Assembly: GCF_900109355.1 (NCBI RefSeq) | Contig: NZ_FOBF01000004.1 | Coordinates: forward strand, 434,001 to 498,000 | Reading direction: 5' to 3' | DNA from: Nonomuraea pusilla | GTDB lineage: Bacteria > Actinomycetota > Actinomycetes > Streptosporangiales > Streptosporangiaceae | DNA length: 64,000 nucleotides | Made by a program: the position numbers and the translations under genes | Shown here: one piece after another, positions 32,786 through 42,841 of the stretch | Numbering within the stretch: the stretch's first letter is position 1 | Layout of the letters: each line of letters starts with the position of its first letter | The notes under the pieces: model-generated | The model's input: only the letters and a program-made list of their open reading frames with translations | Told to the model about the DNA's origin: nothing | Databases searched by the model: none

Positions 32786-32965
32786 CGCTTCGCCCCGTCA
32801 TCCGACGATCAGTCAGTCCCCGAGGTCATGGTAACGACCGCGCCATGCGGCGACCAGGGAACGGAGAGGAGCGATCTCCTACCTGAGGATGACTGGATAA
32901 ATCCCCCTGAGTCATAAGGCGTGGCGATCTTGCCGCTCTACGCTGGAGCTACACGGGGGTGGGAA

Positions 32966-34000
32966 GTGAAGGGGTTACGCGCGTCCTCTCGGACGGCGGG
33001 CAGGAGCCTGGCCGCGGTCGTGACCGCGCTCGCGCTCGTCGCCGTCACGGCGTGCCCGGTGCCGCCGTCCGCCGCGCTCGCCGCGGCCGACCAGCCGGCG
33101 CCCGGGGAGCGGTTCCTGCAGGTCGTCGCGCATCCCGACGACGACCTGCTGTTCATGAGCCCCGACCTGTACGGGTCGGTGCTGCGCGGCCTGCCGACCG
33201 TCACCGTGTACCTCACCGCGGGCGAGGGCATGGCCGGCGTCGACGACGGCCGCGACCCGTCCGCGTACGCGCGGGCCCGCGAGGAGGGGCTGCGCGCCGC
33301 GTACGCCTACCTGGCGGGGGTGCGCGACGTGTGGCACGAGGGGACGCTGCGCGCGGACGGCCTGGAGCTGCGCACCGCGGTGCTCGCCGACCGGCCGCGG
33401 GTGCGGCTGGTGTTCGCCCGGCTGCCCGACGGCGGAGACCCGCGCGCCGACGGCGGCGGCGACGCCCTGACCCGGCTGTGGGAGGGCCGCTCGTGCGTCC
33501 GCCGCTTCGCCGCCGCCTTCGAACGTCCCTGCCTGCGCCGGGGGAACGTGCTGCGCCTGCTGCGCGCCCTGTACGCCAGGTTCCGTCCGACCGTGCTGCG
33601 CACCCTCGACCCCGACCCGCCCGCCGCGGGCCGCCACTGCGACCACCCGGACCACGTCGCCTCCGCCCGCTTCGCGCTGGCCGCGGCCGGCGGACTCGCC
33701 CTGCGGGTCGTGTCGTACCGCGGCTACCCGATGACGTGGTGGGCGCCCAACGTGGACGCGCGGGCGCGCGAGCTCAAACGCCGCGTCTTCGGGGTGTACC
33801 GGGCGCACGACTACCGGGCCGCGCGCGGCTGGCGCTACCAGGCCTGGACCGAGCGGATGTACCGGATCGCCGGACGGCCCGCCTGGCCGCCCGGCCCCGC
33901 CCCTGCCGTCAGAACCAGCCCCGGCGCCTGGCCATCTGCTCCAGGCCCCGCTCCAGAGCCTGGTCGGCCGACCCCGGGTGGTCGTCGTAGCGCACCGTGA
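32966..34000 (+). CDS. PIG-L-family N-acetylglucosaminyl deacetylase, secreted or lipid-anchored
   Basis: A 344-residue protein with a signal peptide and a possible lipobox (ALVAVTAC). The zinc site is visible: AHPDDD (His56, Asp58, Asp59) and HPDH (His227, His230), the PIG-L/LmbE/MshB pattern. These enzymes remove acetyl groups from GlcNAc-type conjugates. An exported version may act on cell-surface or environmental glycans. GTG 32966 is chosen because GGGGGTGGG precedes it; an upstream frame would push the signal peptide inward. The last 30 residues are Pro/Gly/Ala-rich and encoded by DNA overlapping the convergent Spo0M-like gene by 92 bp, so the tail may be accidental. Confidence 0.85.
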   Translation: MKGLRASSRTAGRSLAAVVTALALVAVTACPVPPSAALAAADQPAPGERFLQVVAHPDDDLLFMSPDLYGSVLRGLPTVTVYLTAGEGMAGVDDGRDPSAYARAREEGLRAAYAYLAGVRDVWHEGTLRADGLELRTAVLADRPRVRLVFARLPDGGDPRADGGGDALTRLWEGRSCVRRFAAAFERPCLRRGNVLRLLRALYARFRPTVLRTLDPDPPAAGRHCDHPDHVASARFALAAAGGLALRVVSYRGYPMTWWAPNVDARARELKRRVFGVYRAHDYRAARGWRYQAWTERMYRIAGRPAWPPGPAPAVRTSPGAWPSAPGPAPEPGRPTPGGRRSAP

Positions 34001-34682
34001 AGCGGTTGTAGGTGTCGTGGCTGGAGGTCAGGAAGCCGCCGCGCTTGTCGGCCTCCAGGATGACGTCCATCTGCCGCGGGCCCGCGATGAACGTCAGCTC
34101 CAGCTCGTTGAAGTGCCGCCGCCACGGGCCGCCCGCGAAGTACTCGATCTCCTGGAAGAACGGCATCGTCGAGCCGTGCAGCGTCCCGCGCTCCAGGTCG
34201 GCCTTCTTGAAGTGGAAGCCCATGCGGTCGAGCGCGGCGATGACGTGCTCCTGCGCCGGCAGCGGGCTGACGAACAGCGGGTCGAGGTCGCCCTTGTCGA
34301 GCGCGCCCGCCAGCGCCAGCTCCGTCTGGACCCCCAGCTTCATGCCGTGCAGCGGGTGACCGCCGATCGCGCTGATCGGCGTCTCCCACGGCACGGGGAT
34401 CTCGAACGGCTGGCTGTGCTGCGCGCCCGCCGCGAGCTGGAACGTGCCCGCCACCTGCTGGCGCAGGAAGCTGTACGTCGTCTTGTACTCGTTGTCGCCG
34501 CTCTCCACCTCGACCACGGCGGTCAGATCGACGAAGATGCCCTCGACCTTGTAGTCGGAGGAGCCGCCGCGGAAGTGGACGGTCCCGCGCAGCGGTTCGC
34601 CGGGGCGCACGCCCGTGTTGGCGAGGACCGTGTCGACCTCGACGCCCGCGCCGAACGCGGCCATCAGCTTGCGAAACACCAT
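33909..34682 (-). CDS. Spo0M-like (arrestin-fold) sporulation-control protein
   Basis: A 257-residue protein that matches the Spo0M family: MVFRKLMAAFGAGVEVDTVL at the start, RPGEPLRGTVHFRGG, a beta-sandwich of arrestin type, GHPLHGMKLGVQTELALA, and a C-terminal variable helix. Spo0M in Bacillus affects sporulation and interacts with cell-division or membrane components. Here it is the last gene of an operon with two SPFH membrane proteins, 12 bp after the nearer one, which suggests a membrane-organisation role. It is cytoplasmic; there is no signal. Confidence 0.88.
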   Translation of the reverse strand: MVFRKLMAAFGAGVEVDTVLANTGVRPGEPLRGTVHFRGGSSDYKVEGIFVDLTAVVEVESGDNEYKTTYSFLRQQVAGTFQLAAGAQHSQPFEIPVPWETPISAIGGHPLHGMKLGVQTELALAGALDKGDLDPLFVSPLPAQEHVIAALDRMGFHFKKADLERGTLHGSTMPFFQEIEYFAGGPWRRHFNELELTFIAGPRQMDVILEADKRGGFLTSSHDTYNRFTVRYDDHPGSADQALERGLEQMARRRGWF

Positions 34683-34694
34683 GGGGTTCTTCTC

Positions 34695-35951
34695 CTAGCT
34701 GTGCGGTTGGGACTGACCGTTGACGGCGTTGGTGGGGGCGCTCGCGGGGACGGCGCCGGACAGACGGGGGAGGAGCTGGGCCAGCAGTAGCGTGGACAGC
34801 GCCGAGTCGCCGCCCTCCCTGGTGCGCACCACCAGCGGCTGCGGCGCCTGCTCGGCCAGCCTGGCGCCCACGTCGAGCCGCCTGCGGGCCAGCTCGTACC
34901 GCAGCACCGCCCGGTTGTCCCGGTACGACTCCGCCAGCCTGCGCAGCGCCTTGGCCTCGTTCTCCGCGGCCGTCAGCTCGGCCCGGCCGCGTGCCTCGAT
35001 CTCCCAGCGCACCCGCTGCGCCTCGGTCTCCTGCTCCTCCAGCATGCGCGCGACGTCCTTGCGCGCCTTGTTGTAGGCCGCCTTGACCTCGACCACGCGC
35101 GCGTCGCGGGTCTTCTTCGAGCGCTCGATCTCCATGAGCAGCGTGTCGATGCGGCGCTTGCGGGTCAGCTCCCACTCGCGCTCGTACGCCGACAGCTCCT
35201 TGGCGACCTTCTCGCGGGTGGCCAGGTGCTGCTGGTACTGGTCGGGGAGCTGCACGTCCGGGATGTTGGCGCCGGTGACGCGCACGCCGTACCTGCCGAG
35301 CTGGCGGTTGAGCGCGTCCTGCATGTCGCCGACGTCGGAGCCGCGCAGGTCGTAGGCGCGCTCGGTGTTGACCCTGCGGCTGCGCTGCCTGATCGCGTCC
35401 TGCACGGCGCTGGCCAGCACCAGGTCGAAGTTGCCCGCGCCGATCGTGCGGACGAACGCCACCGGGTCGACGATGCGGAACTTCAGGAAGAACTCGATGG
35501 ACTTCAGCGGCACGTTCTCGGCCGTCGGGCAGGCCACGATCGGCGCCGAGTACGGGATCTCCGTCGAGGTGTCCACCACGGCGTCCACCCGGTCCCAGGG
35601 CAGCCACAGGTAGTGGCGGCCGGGCGGCAGCGTCCCGGTGATCGCGCCCCACCGGCTGCGGACCCCCGTCGTGCCCTCCTCGATCTCGATGATCGCCTTG
35701 CGCCACATCAGGATCGCCGCGAGGGCCAGGAAGAACAGCGCGGCCAGCGCCGCCACGACCGTGAGGTCGGTGGCGACCGCCATGCCGGCGAAGTAGACCG
35801 CCAGGAAGACCAGCGCCATCCATGAGAAGCCGCGCCGGTCCTTCGGGATGACGACGGGCACGAGCTGCCCCTGCTCGCCGCCGCGCAGCAGCTGGCGGAT
35901 CTCGGACCAGGAGGCCAGCGACTCCTTGATCTTCGAGAACTCCCTGCTCAT
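34695..35951 (-). CDS. SPFH/band-7 membrane protein, second of a pair
   Basis: A 418-residue protein. Two close hydrophobic segments (about 43-83) are followed by an SPFH domain (about 85-250: WRKAIIEIEEGTTGVRSRWG; PTAENVPLKSIEFFLKFRIVDP; RVTGANIPDVQLPDQYQQHL). A long charged coiled coil (about 255-360) and a short C-terminal tail follow. SPFH proteins oligomerise on the inner membrane and organise lipid microdomains or guard proteases. ATG 35951 overlaps the stop of the upstream SPFH gene (ATGA), so the two are coupled and likely form a hetero-oligomer. Confidence 0.87.
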   Translation of the reverse strand: MSREFSKIKESLASWSEIRQLLRGGEQGQLVPVVIPKDRRGFSWMALVFLAVYFAGMAVATDLTVVAALAALFFLALAAILMWRKAIIEIEEGTTGVRSRWGAITGTLPPGRHYLWLPWDRVDAVVDTSTEIPYSAPIVACPTAENVPLKSIEFFLKFRIVDPVAFVRTIGAGNFDLVLASAVQDAIRQRSRRVNTERAYDLRGSDVGDMQDALNRQLGRYGVRVTGANIPDVQLPDQYQQHLATREKVAKELSAYEREWELTRKRRIDTLLMEIERSKKTRDARVVEVKAAYNKARKDVARMLEEQETEAQRVRWEIEARGRAELTAAENEAKALRRLAESYRDNRAVLRYELARRRLDVGARLAEQAPQPLVVRTREGGDSALSTLLLAQLLPRLSGAVPASAPTNAVNGQSQPHS

Positions 35952-37528
35952 CGGACCTCACCCTCACTCGTCACGTCGAAGGAGCCGGGGACGGGCCCGG
36001 GCTCCTGCCCGTCCGCCGCGGTGCCGCCGAGCAGCGCGGCGATCTCGGACTCGCGGCCGCGCACGCGCAGCGCGATGGCGTCCAGGCGGGCGCGGATGGC
36101 CGCCATGTCCTCGGCGGAGAACAGCCCGGCGTCCCTGGCGCCGACGAGCTGCTGCGCGAGGGCCAGGAAGTCGATGTCGGTCTGCTCGCCCACCTGCACG
36201 ACCTGCGGCAGCCGGGTCGCGACCGACTCCAGCTTGTCGAGCAGGTCCTGTTGGAAGCGGTAGTCGAGGATCTCCGGCGCCTCCGCCGCGCTCAGCGCCC
36301 TGATGTCGAGGGCCTGCGCCTCCAGCAGCGCCGAGTTGGCCTTCGCCGTGGACTCCGCCTCGACCAGGCGCTGCCTGGCCTGCGCCGTGGCCTGGTGGCT
36401 CGCGCGCTCCAGCGCGGTGTCCATGCGGGCCTGGTAGCCGGCGATCTCGGCCTGGATCGCGCTCAGCGTCTCCTGCAGCCCGGCCAGCTCCTTCACCAGG
36501 TCGCCCTCGTTCTGCTCCTTGCGGAGCTGGAGCTCGTACTCGTACGTGTACGCCTCCTTGGCCACCCGTACCATCTCGGGGGCCGCGAGGTCCATGCGGT
36601 ACTCCTGGCTCGACGGCTCTGCGTGGGTGATGTTGACGTCGGTGAGCCGCACGGCGGGCAGGAACTGCTGGTTCAGGCTCTCCAGCATGCCCACGGTGCT
36701 CTCGCCGACCAGGTCGTAGATGTCCTCGGCGCGCTGGGCGTAGATGAGGGAGCGCGTGACCTCGCTGATGGCGTTCTGCAGCTTCGACTGGAAGCCGCTG
36801 ACCGAGCCGAGCACGAAGATGAACTCCGCCGGGTTCTCGATCCTGAACTGCAGGAACAGATCGACGCTGGCCTTGACGCCCTGCTGCGTCGGCGCCTCGC
36901 GGATCGGCGCGTTGAACGGGTACTCGCGGGTGGTGTTGACGATGTAGCTGACCCGCTTCCACGGGTTGAACAGCGTCACCCGGCCCGGCTCCGCGATGTG
37001 CACGAGCTTGCCGAACTTGGTGATGAGCGCCTTGCAGCCCTCGGGCACCATCACCACGCTGCGCCGCCACCACAGGAACGCGGCCGCCAGCACGAGCACC
37101 AGCCAGTAGTGCGGCCCGAAGATCAGCTCCGTCCTGGGGATGACGTTGCCCAGGGCCCCGATCAGGCCGAGCACCACCAGGACGCCGAGCGGCACGACCA
37201 CCTTCGCCGTGCTCCCCTTGGGGATCACCACCGGAGAGATGACGTGCATGCCGTTCTCGGCGAAGCTGCGGTTGATGATCTCGCCCGCCTCGTTCAGCGA
37301 GGCCGTCCTCGCCTCGATGAGCGTGCCGACCGAGGCGCCCCCGTCGCGCGCGGCGGCGAAGTCGTGGGGGTTGAGCGCGAATCCGGGGGCCTGCCCGCCG
37401 GGCTCGCCGGTCTGGCCCACGACCTGGCCCACGGCCTGACCCATCGCCTGACGGAGATCACCTCCCTGCGCGACCGCCTGGATCATCCCCTGGCCGGCGT
37501 GGATCAGGGCCTCTCTGGGTCGTGACAT
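35948..37528 (-). CDS. SPFH/band-7 membrane protein, first of a pair
   Basis: A 526-residue protein. A Gln/Gly-rich N-terminus (about 1-90) precedes two hydrophobic segments (about 107-160), then an SPFH domain (about 165-330: [60 protein letters not shown]), a long coiled coil (about 335-430) and a helical tail. ATG 37528 is chosen because GAGAAGGAAGG lies upstream; an in-frame ATG 16 codons earlier lacks such a site. It heads the SPFH-SPFH-Spo0M operon and diverges from uvrB. Confidence 0.87.
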   Translation of the reverse strand: MSRPREALIHAGQGMIQAVAQGGDLRQAMGQAVGQVVGQTGEPGGQAPGFALNPHDFAAARDGGASVGTLIEARTASLNEAGEIINRSFAENGMHVISPVVIPKGSTAKVVVPLGVLVVLGLIGALGNVIPRTELIFGPHYWLVLVLAAAFLWWRRSVVMVPEGCKALITKFGKLVHIAEPGRVTLFNPWKRVSYIVNTTREYPFNAPIREAPTQQGVKASVDLFLQFRIENPAEFIFVLGSVSGFQSKLQNAISEVTRSLIYAQRAEDIYDLVGESTVGMLESLNQQFLPAVRLTDVNITHAEPSSQEYRMDLAAPEMVRVAKEAYTYEYELQLRKEQNEGDLVKELAGLQETLSAIQAEIAGYQARMDTALERASHQATAQARQRLVEAESTAKANSALLEAQALDIRALSAAEAPEILDYRFQQDLLDKLESVATRLPQVVQVGEQTDIDFLALAQQLVGARDAGLFSAEDMAAIRARLDAIALRVRGRESEIAALLGGTAADGQEPGPVPGSFDVTSEGEVR

Positions 37529-37722
37529 CGAACCTTCCTTCTCCGCTACGGGGGCGAATCCGACCGTATCGGGCAACGCTTACTGTTCGCTTGCAAAGGA
37601 GGCGCAGCGGCGGCGTGACCTCCGGGCAGCACCGTGACGACCGGAGGAAGGGCCGTGACCTGCGCTTTCCCGGGGGAGGGGGGCGCCGGCCGGCGGGTGG
37701 CGATTATGTCGGTGGGTCGGCC

Positions 37723-37728
37723 TACAGT
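37723..37728 (+). promoter_or_regulatory. -10 element of a leaderless uvrB promoter
   Basis: TACAGT ends 6 nt before the uvrB ATG. No -35 box or SOS-type (LexA) box was recognised in the 200 bp between the divergent genes. Confidence 0.5.
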
Positions 37729-37734
37729 GGCAGC

Positions 37735-39846
37735 ATGCGTCCGGTCACAGATTTGCAGCGGAAGGTGGCGCCCTTCAAGGTCGTCACCGAGATGACTCCT
37801 TCCGGCGACCAGCCGACGGCCATCGCCGAGCTGGAGCGCCGCGTCAGGGCCGGCGAGAAGGACAGCGTCCTGCTGGGCGCCACCGGCACCGGCAAGACCG
37901 CCACGATCGCCTGGCTGATCGAGCGGCTCCAGCGGCCCACCCTGGTCATGCAGCCCAACAAGACGCTCGCCGCGCAGTTCGCCAACGAGCTGCGGGAGAT
38001 GCTGCCCGGCAACGCGGTCGAGTACTTCGTCTCGTACTACGACTACTACCAGCCCGAGGCGTACGTCCCGCAGAGCGACACCTACATCGAGAAGGACTCC
38101 TCGATCAACGACGAGGTCGAGCGGCTGCGCCACTCGGCCACCAACTCGCTGCTCACCCGCCGCGACACCATCGTCGTCGCCTCCGTCTCCTGCATCTACG
38201 GCCTGGGCACGCCGCAGGAGTACGTCGACCGCATGACCAGGCTGCGCGTCGGCATGGACATCGACCGCGACCAGCTCCTGCGCCGCCTCGTCGACATGCA
38301 GTACACCCGCAACGACCTCGCCTTCACCCGGGGCACGTTCCGCGTGCGCGGCGACACGATCGAGATCATCCCGAAGTACGAGGAGCTGGCCGTCCGCATC
38401 GAGATGTTCGGCGACGAGATCGAGAAGCTCGCCACGATGCACCCGCTCACCGGCGAGGTCATCACCGAGGACGAAGAGCTCTACATCTTCCCCGCCTCCC
38501 ACTACGTCGCGGGCGAGGAGCGCATGTCCTCCGCCGTCCGGGGCATCGAGGCCGAGCTGGCCGAACGGCTGTCCGAGCTGGAGCGCCAGGGCAAGCTGCT
38601 GGAGGCGCAGCGGCTGCGCATGCGCACCACGTACGACATCGAGATGATGCGCCAGATCGGCACCTGCTCCGGCATCGAGAACTACTCGCGCCACATGGAC
38701 GGCCGCGAGCCCGGCAGCGCGCCCAACACCCTGCTCGACTACTTCCCCGAGGACTTCCTGCTGGTGCTCGACGAGTCGCACCAGACCGTGCCCCAGATCG
38801 GCGCCATGTACGAAGGCGACGCCTCCCGCAAGCGCACCCTGGTCGAGCACGGCTTCCGGCTGCCGTCGGCGCTCGACAACCGGCCGCTGAAGTGGGAGGA
38901 GTTCCTCGACCGCATCGGCCAGACCGTCTACCTGTCCGCCACCCCCGGGCCGTACGAGCTGGGCCGGGTCAAGGGCGAGGTCGTCGAGCAGGTCATCCGG
39001 CCCACCGGCCTGGTCGACCCCGAGATCGTCGTCAAGCCCACCAAGGGCCAGATCGACGACCTGGTGCACGAGATCCGCACCCGCGCCGAGCGCGACGAGC
39101 GCGCCCTCGTCACCACGCTGACCAAGAAGATGGCCGAAGACCTCACCGACTACCTTCTCGAACTCGGCATCCGGGTGCGCTACCTGCACAGCGAGGTCGA
39201 CACGCTGCGCCGCATCGAGCTGCTGCGCGAGCTGCGCACCGGCGAGTTCGACGTGCTCGTCGGCATCAACCTGCTCCGCGAGGGCCTCGACCTGCCCGAG
39301 GTGTCGCTCGTCGCCATCCTCGACGCCGACAAGGAGGGCTTCCTGCGCTCCGAGACGTCCCTCATCCAGACGATCGGCCGCGCCGCCCGCAACGTCTCCG
39401 GCCAGGTCCACATGTACGCCGACAAGATCACCCCCTCGATGGAGCGGGCGATCGACGAGACCAACCGGCGCCGCGCCAAGCAGGTCGCGTACAACGAGGC
39501 CAACGGCATCGACCCGCAGCCCCTGCGCAAGAAGATCGCCGACATCCTCGACTCCCTGCAGCGCGAGGACGCCGACACCCAGCAGCTCATGGGCGGCGGG
39601 CGGCAGCAGTCGCGCGGCAAGGCGCCCGTGCCCGGCTTCGCCCCCAAGCAGGCCGCGGGGCAGCACGCCAAGGCGATCGCGGGCGAGATGCCGCGGGCCC
39701 AGATGGAGTCGCTCATCGAGTCGCTGACCGAGCAGATGCACCAGGCGGCGGCCGACCTCCAGTTCGAGGTGGCGGCCCGCCTCCGCGACGAGATCAAGGA
39801 ACTCAAGCGCGAACTCCGCGACATGCGCGAAGCCGGCGTCCACTGA
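37735..39846 (+). CDS. uvrB: excinuclease ABC subunit B
   Basis: A 703-residue UvrB, the damage-verifying helicase-like subunit of nucleotide excision repair. Visible features: Walker A GATGTGKT (Lys54), the beta-hairpin [20 protein letters not shown] that clamps one DNA strand, DESH of motif [11 protein letters not shown] of motif VI, and a C-terminal UVR motif ([20 protein letters not shown]) for UvrA/UvrC contact. ATG 37735 gives the standard length. Upstream frame extension is ignored because the -10 box sits at -7. The gene is normally close to coaE in this phylum. Confidence 0.97.
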   Translation: MRPVTDLQRKVAPFKVVTEMTPSGDQPTAIAELERRVRAGEKDSVLLGATGTGKTATIAWLIERLQRPTLVMQPNKTLAAQFANELREMLPGNAVEYFVSYYDYYQPEAYVPQSDTYIEKDSSINDEVERLRHSATNSLLTRRDTIVVASVSCIYGLGTPQEYVDRMTRLRVGMDIDRDQLLRRLVDMQYTRNDLAFTRGTFRVRGDTIEIIPKYEELAVRIEMFGDEIEKLATMHPLTGEVITEDEELYIFPASHYVAGEERMSSAVRGIEAELAERLSELERQGKLLEAQRLRMRTTYDIEMMRQIGTCSGIENYSRHMDGREPGSAPNTLLDYFPEDFLLVLDESHQTVPQIGAMYEGDASRKRTLVEHGFRLPSALDNRPLKWEEFLDRIGQTVYLSATPGPYELGRVKGEVVEQVIRPTGLVDPEIVVKPTKGQIDDLVHEIRTRAERDERALVTTLTKKMAEDLTDYLLELGIRVRYLHSEVDTLRRIELLRELRTGEFDVLVGINLLREGLDLPEVSLVAILDADKEGFLRSETSLIQTIGRAARNVSGQVHMYADKITPSMERAIDETNRRRAKQVAYNEANGIDPQPLRKKIADILDSLQREDADTQQLMGGGRQQSRGKAPVPGFAPKQAAGQHAKAIAGEMPRAQMESLIESLTEQMHQAAADLQFEVAARLRDEIKELKRELRDMREAGVH

Positions 39847-39859
39847 CACGCCGTCCCCC

Positions 39860-39895
39860 GGCCCCTCCCGCGGGGCGGTCACCTCGGGGAGGGCC
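39860..39895 (+). terminator. candidate uvrB terminator hairpin
   Basis: GGCCCCTCCC and GGGGAGGGCC pair with one bulge around a 16-nt loop, 14 bp after the uvrB stop. No T-tract follows. Confidence 0.4.
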
Positions 39896-40496
39896 CGCCG
39901 CCGACCACGTCTCCGGCGACGGCCTGGAAAGGGCTGGGCGAGCAGCAACGGCATGCGTGGCCGGGTGTCGGCAGGTCTCCCCGACCCGGCGGCCGCACCC
40001 GGCCCGCCTGCCGCACCGGGGCCCGCCTGCCGCATCGGGCCCGGCGGCCGCATCGGGCCCGGCGGCCCCACCAGGCCCGCCGGCCTCACCGGGCGTGCGC
40101 TCTCCACGCGCCGGGCGCTCCCCGTGCCTTGCCCCCCCGTGCCTTGCCCCCCGTCCGGCGGCAGGCCTTCGCTGGTGCGCCCCTGCGAGAGGGCTCGGAA
40201 CGGCAGGAACCGACGCGCCACCGGTCCACGTCGGTCCTCCCGGCGCGAAGGGGAGCGTCTACGAGAGCCCGAGGGCGCCCACGGCTGTGAGCCGCAGCCC
40301 GGGTTGCGGCTGAGAAGGGGCGTCGCGCGGGCTGGGGCTGGACCCGGGTGGCTCTCAAGCGCGGGACGTGCGCCCCGCACCCCGCCTACCCCGCAGGCCC
40401 CGCGCACCCCGCCGACCCCGCGAACCCCAAGGGCCCCGCCGACCCCGCCTACCCCGCGTGGCCCCGCCCCGCCGCCTCCACGACCACGCCGGCCCC

Positions 40497-40667
40497 GCAT
40501 TGCACCACAGGCACCGCCTATCACGCAGGCCCCGCACCGGACCGCCGGCGCCGCAGTGCACCGCCGGCACCGCGAACCACGTGGGCCCCGCGCCGCACAG
40601 CCGGCGCCGCAGTGCACCGTCGGCACCGGGAAAACCAAGTGGGCCCCGCAGCGCACCGCCGGCACCG
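40497..40667. repeat. three tandem copies of a 56-bp unit
   Basis: Units begin at 40497, 40553 and 40609, exactly 56 bp apart, each opening with GCAKTGCACC and ending near CGGCGCC or CGGCACC. They are about 75-85 percent alike by eye. No coding role is visible. Confidence 0.75.
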
Positions 40668-40733
40668 CGCGGGGTGCCGTCGGGGGCGGAAAACGGTGTG
40701 CGGGGGCTGCGGGGGCGGTAGTAGCGTGCGGGC

Positions 40734-41297
40734 ATGCGGCGGTGTGGGGAGTGCGGGTCTTTCGAGCCGGCCGGAGCCCCCGGCTGCGGCCGGTGCGCCG
40801 GGCTGGTGGACGAGATCGTCGAGGCCGGCTGGCGGGAGTTCCTGCGAGCGGAGTTCGGCGCGGCGCAGGAGCCGTCCGACGTGCGGCTGGTCGCCGAGAT
40901 GGTCGTGGACGAGCCCAACCGGCACCCCTGGCGGGTCGTCGACGCCGCCTACGACCGGCTGACCTGCGCCGAGTGCGGCGGCAGGCTGAGCCGAGGGCCC
41001 GCGTCCTGCTCGGCCTGCGGCTTCGCGAACGGCTTCCGCTATTCGGCGATCGAGGTGGACCGTCCGGGCGTCCCACCGGGCAACGAGCACGCCCTGCGGG
41101 TGAACGTCGCCGTGGTGCGCCGCCCCGACGGGGTGTCCGCGTCCGAGGTGCTGATGCGCCGTCTGTCCCTTCCCCTCCTGCTGGAGGGCCGGCTGCCCAC
41201 GAACGCGCAGGCGCAGGCCACGAAGGCGCTCGTCCAGAAGGGCGCAGGCGAGGAGGAAGTGGCCGCCTTCATCCACCGCGAGTGGGGCAGCGGCTGA
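40734..41297 (+). CDS. hypothetical protein with two zinc-ribbon knuckles
   Basis: A 187-residue protein. CGECG with CGRC (residues 4-22) and CAECG with CSAC (about 79-96) make two treble-clef or zinc-ribbon sites; between them lies a helical DUF-like segment ([14 protein letters not shown]). The C-terminal 90 residues form an alpha/beta region ending in helices. ATG 40734 is supported by TAGCGT ending 6 nt upstream (leaderless pattern). It ends one base before the convergent Uma2-type gene, the two stops sharing TGATCA. Function unknown. Confidence 0.68.
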   Translation: MRRCGECGSFEPAGAPGCGRCAGLVDEIVEAGWREFLRAEFGAAQEPSDVRLVAEMVVDEPNRHPWRVVDAAYDRLTCAECGGRLSRGPASCSACGFANGFRYSAIEVDRPGVPPGNEHALRVNVAVVRRPDGVSASEVLMRRLSLPLLLEGRLPTNAQAQATKALVQKGAGEEEVAAFIHREWGSG

Positions 41298-41873
41298 TCA
41301 ACCGCCGGCGAGCCCGAGGTCGAGATCCAGCTCCACCGGGAAGCCGACGTCGACGCTCAGCCGCTTCCGGTGGACGCCGGTGGGCACGTACGCCTTGACC
41401 GCCGGTTCGAGCTCGAAGGTGTACACCACGGGCGCGCCGTCCTCCTGCTCCACCCGCCAGAAGTGCCTGATGCCGGCGTCGGAGTACTTGATGGGCTTGG
41501 TGGTCCGGTCCCGGTCCCGCGACTCGTCCGAGACGACCTCGATCACGAGATGGACGCTCTCCGGCTGGAACGAGGTGGTCCTGGGCGTGAACGCCGACCG
41601 GTCGACCACGAGCACGTCCGGCTCGGGCCGCTGGCGCAGGCCGAGGGTCACGGTCATCTCGCGGACCACCATGAGGTGCTGCGGAGGATGGAGCCCACGC
41701 TCGAGCAGCCGCAGGGCGAGCATGTGGAAGCCGTCCTGTGGCGGCCTCACGACGAGGGAACCGTCGATCAGCTCGACGTGCCGGGGCGCGTCAGCGGGCA
41801 GGTGATCGAGCATGCCGGCGGTCCAGCCGCCCGGAGGCTCCGGACGGAGCCGGCCGGGACGCCGCGCGGTCAC
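41298..41873 (-). CDS. Uma2-family (DUF820) putative endonuclease
   Basis: A 191-residue protein with the PD-(D/E)xK-like core of the Uma2 family: VELIDGSLVVRPP, then PEPDVLVVD (acidic residue), HLVIEVVSDES (Glu plus hydrophobics) and KPIKYSDAGIRHFW (Lys/Tyr). These proteins are multiplied in actinobacteria and cyanobacteria and are thought to be nucleases, but their biological role is unclear. The start at 41873 is an in-frame ATG (MTARRPG). It is convergent with the zinc-ribbon gene. Confidence 0.83.
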   Translation of the reverse strand: MTARRPGRLRPEPPGGWTAGMLDHLPADAPRHVELIDGSLVVRPPQDGFHMLALRLLERGLHPPQHLMVVREMTVTLGLRQRPEPDVLVVDRSAFTPRTTSFQPESVHLVIEVVSDESRDRDRTTKPIKYSDAGIRHFWRVEQEDGAPVVYTFELEPAVKAYVPTGVHRKRLSVDVGFPVELDLDLGLAGG

Positions 41874-41930
41874 CCGGACGTCTCCGCGATCGGTGCCACC
41901 ACGGCGTCATGATGGCACCGGGAGCCGCCG

Positions 41931-42554
41931 TCACAGGTGGTCTTTGCGGTTCTCCATCGAGCGGCGGTAGAGGTCGTCGATCTCGTCCAGCGGGTCGGGG
42001 GCGCGGCGGCGGGCCTCGATCTCCAGGTCGGTGCGGGCGTGCAGCTCGTCGATGCCGTGCGCGGAGTGCTGGAGCTGGTCGCCGAGCAGGTCAGCGCGGA
42101 TGCGGGCGCACATCGCCGTGAGCTTGGCCTGGTGCCCCCGGAGCCGGTCGAGGGTGGCGTGGTCGACGTACGGCGACACGCGGCGCTGCTGGGCGTACAT
42201 GCCGAGCTGCCCGTCGTGGACGTCGGCCTGTGCGGTCAGGTCGGCGAGCAGCCGGGGCAGGTCGCCGAGACCCCAGCCCTGGCGCTGCGCGTGCTCGACG
42301 GCCTGGCGGGTGAGGGAGACCTCGCGGCGCAGGTCGAGCCTGAGACGTTCGACCTCGGCGGCGTCGCCGGGGCCCATGGCGTTGACGTGGGTGGCCAGCC
42401 GGGCGGTGGCCTCCTTGGCCTTGCCCGCGGCCTTCTTGCCCAGCTTGACCAGCAGGTAGATGCCGACGCCTCCGAGCAGCAGGAGGAACGCCAGGACCAC
42501 CAGCACGATGACAAGGAACTCGCCGATCTCCGCCACCTCCCGTTGGGCCGACAC
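41931..42554 (-). CDS. single-TM protein with a helical cytoplasmic domain
   Basis: A 207-residue protein. One strong membrane helix (IGEFLVIVLVVLAFLLLLGG, about 10-30) is followed by a basic stretch (KLGKKAAGKAKEATAR) and a mainly helical, charged domain of about 160 residues without known motifs. GTG 42554 is the first plausible start (VSAQREVAEIG); farther upstream the frame is low-complexity. Probably a membrane-anchored coiled-coil protein; function unknown. Confidence 0.62.
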   Translation of the reverse strand: MSAQREVAEIGEFLVIVLVVLAFLLLLGGVGIYLLVKLGKKAAGKAKEATARLATHVNAMGPGDAAEVERLRLDLRREVSLTRQAVEHAQRQGWGLGDLPRLLADLTAQADVHDGQLGMYAQQRRVSPYVDHATLDRLRGHQAKLTAMCARIRADLLGDQLQHSAHGIDELHARTDLEIEARRRAPDPLDEIDDLYRRSMENRKDHL

Positions 42555-42841
42555 TCCCACAATAGTCGGCGCCACCCGTCGCCTCCCCGCCCGCGAGCCC
42601 TTCCCCACCGGCGAGCACATCTCCCGCCCGCGATCCGGGGCTGCCCGTGAGCGGCCTTCCCGCCTGCGAGCCGCTTCCGCCCCCGCGAGCGCCGTTCCTC
42701 GCCCCGCAGGCACGCCTCCGATCGCGAGCGCCGTTCCTCGCCCGCGGGCACGGTCACGTCTCCGCGCGCGTGAGAGCCCGCGTGCCTGCTCCGGCCCGCG
42801 AACGTCTGTCCGCCCAACGAAGGGGCGAGGGCTTGCGGTTC

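Larger units (their letters stand above)
39847..40733. other. gene-free Pro-codon-like GC-rich stretch after uvrB
   Basis: The 887 bp after uvrB have long open frames in several phases, but all encode low-complexity Pro/Arg/Gly/Ala strings without domains. Reading frames persist only because stop codons are rare in GC-rich repeats. The DNA contains runs of CCCCGCC-type units (40375-40470) and the 56-bp array (40497-40667). Confidence 0.65.

Noticed and set aside
39953-41398. Long plus-strand frame after uvrB
   Set aside because: Low-complexity Pro/Arg translation with no domain; overlaps the real zinc-ribbon gene in another frame.
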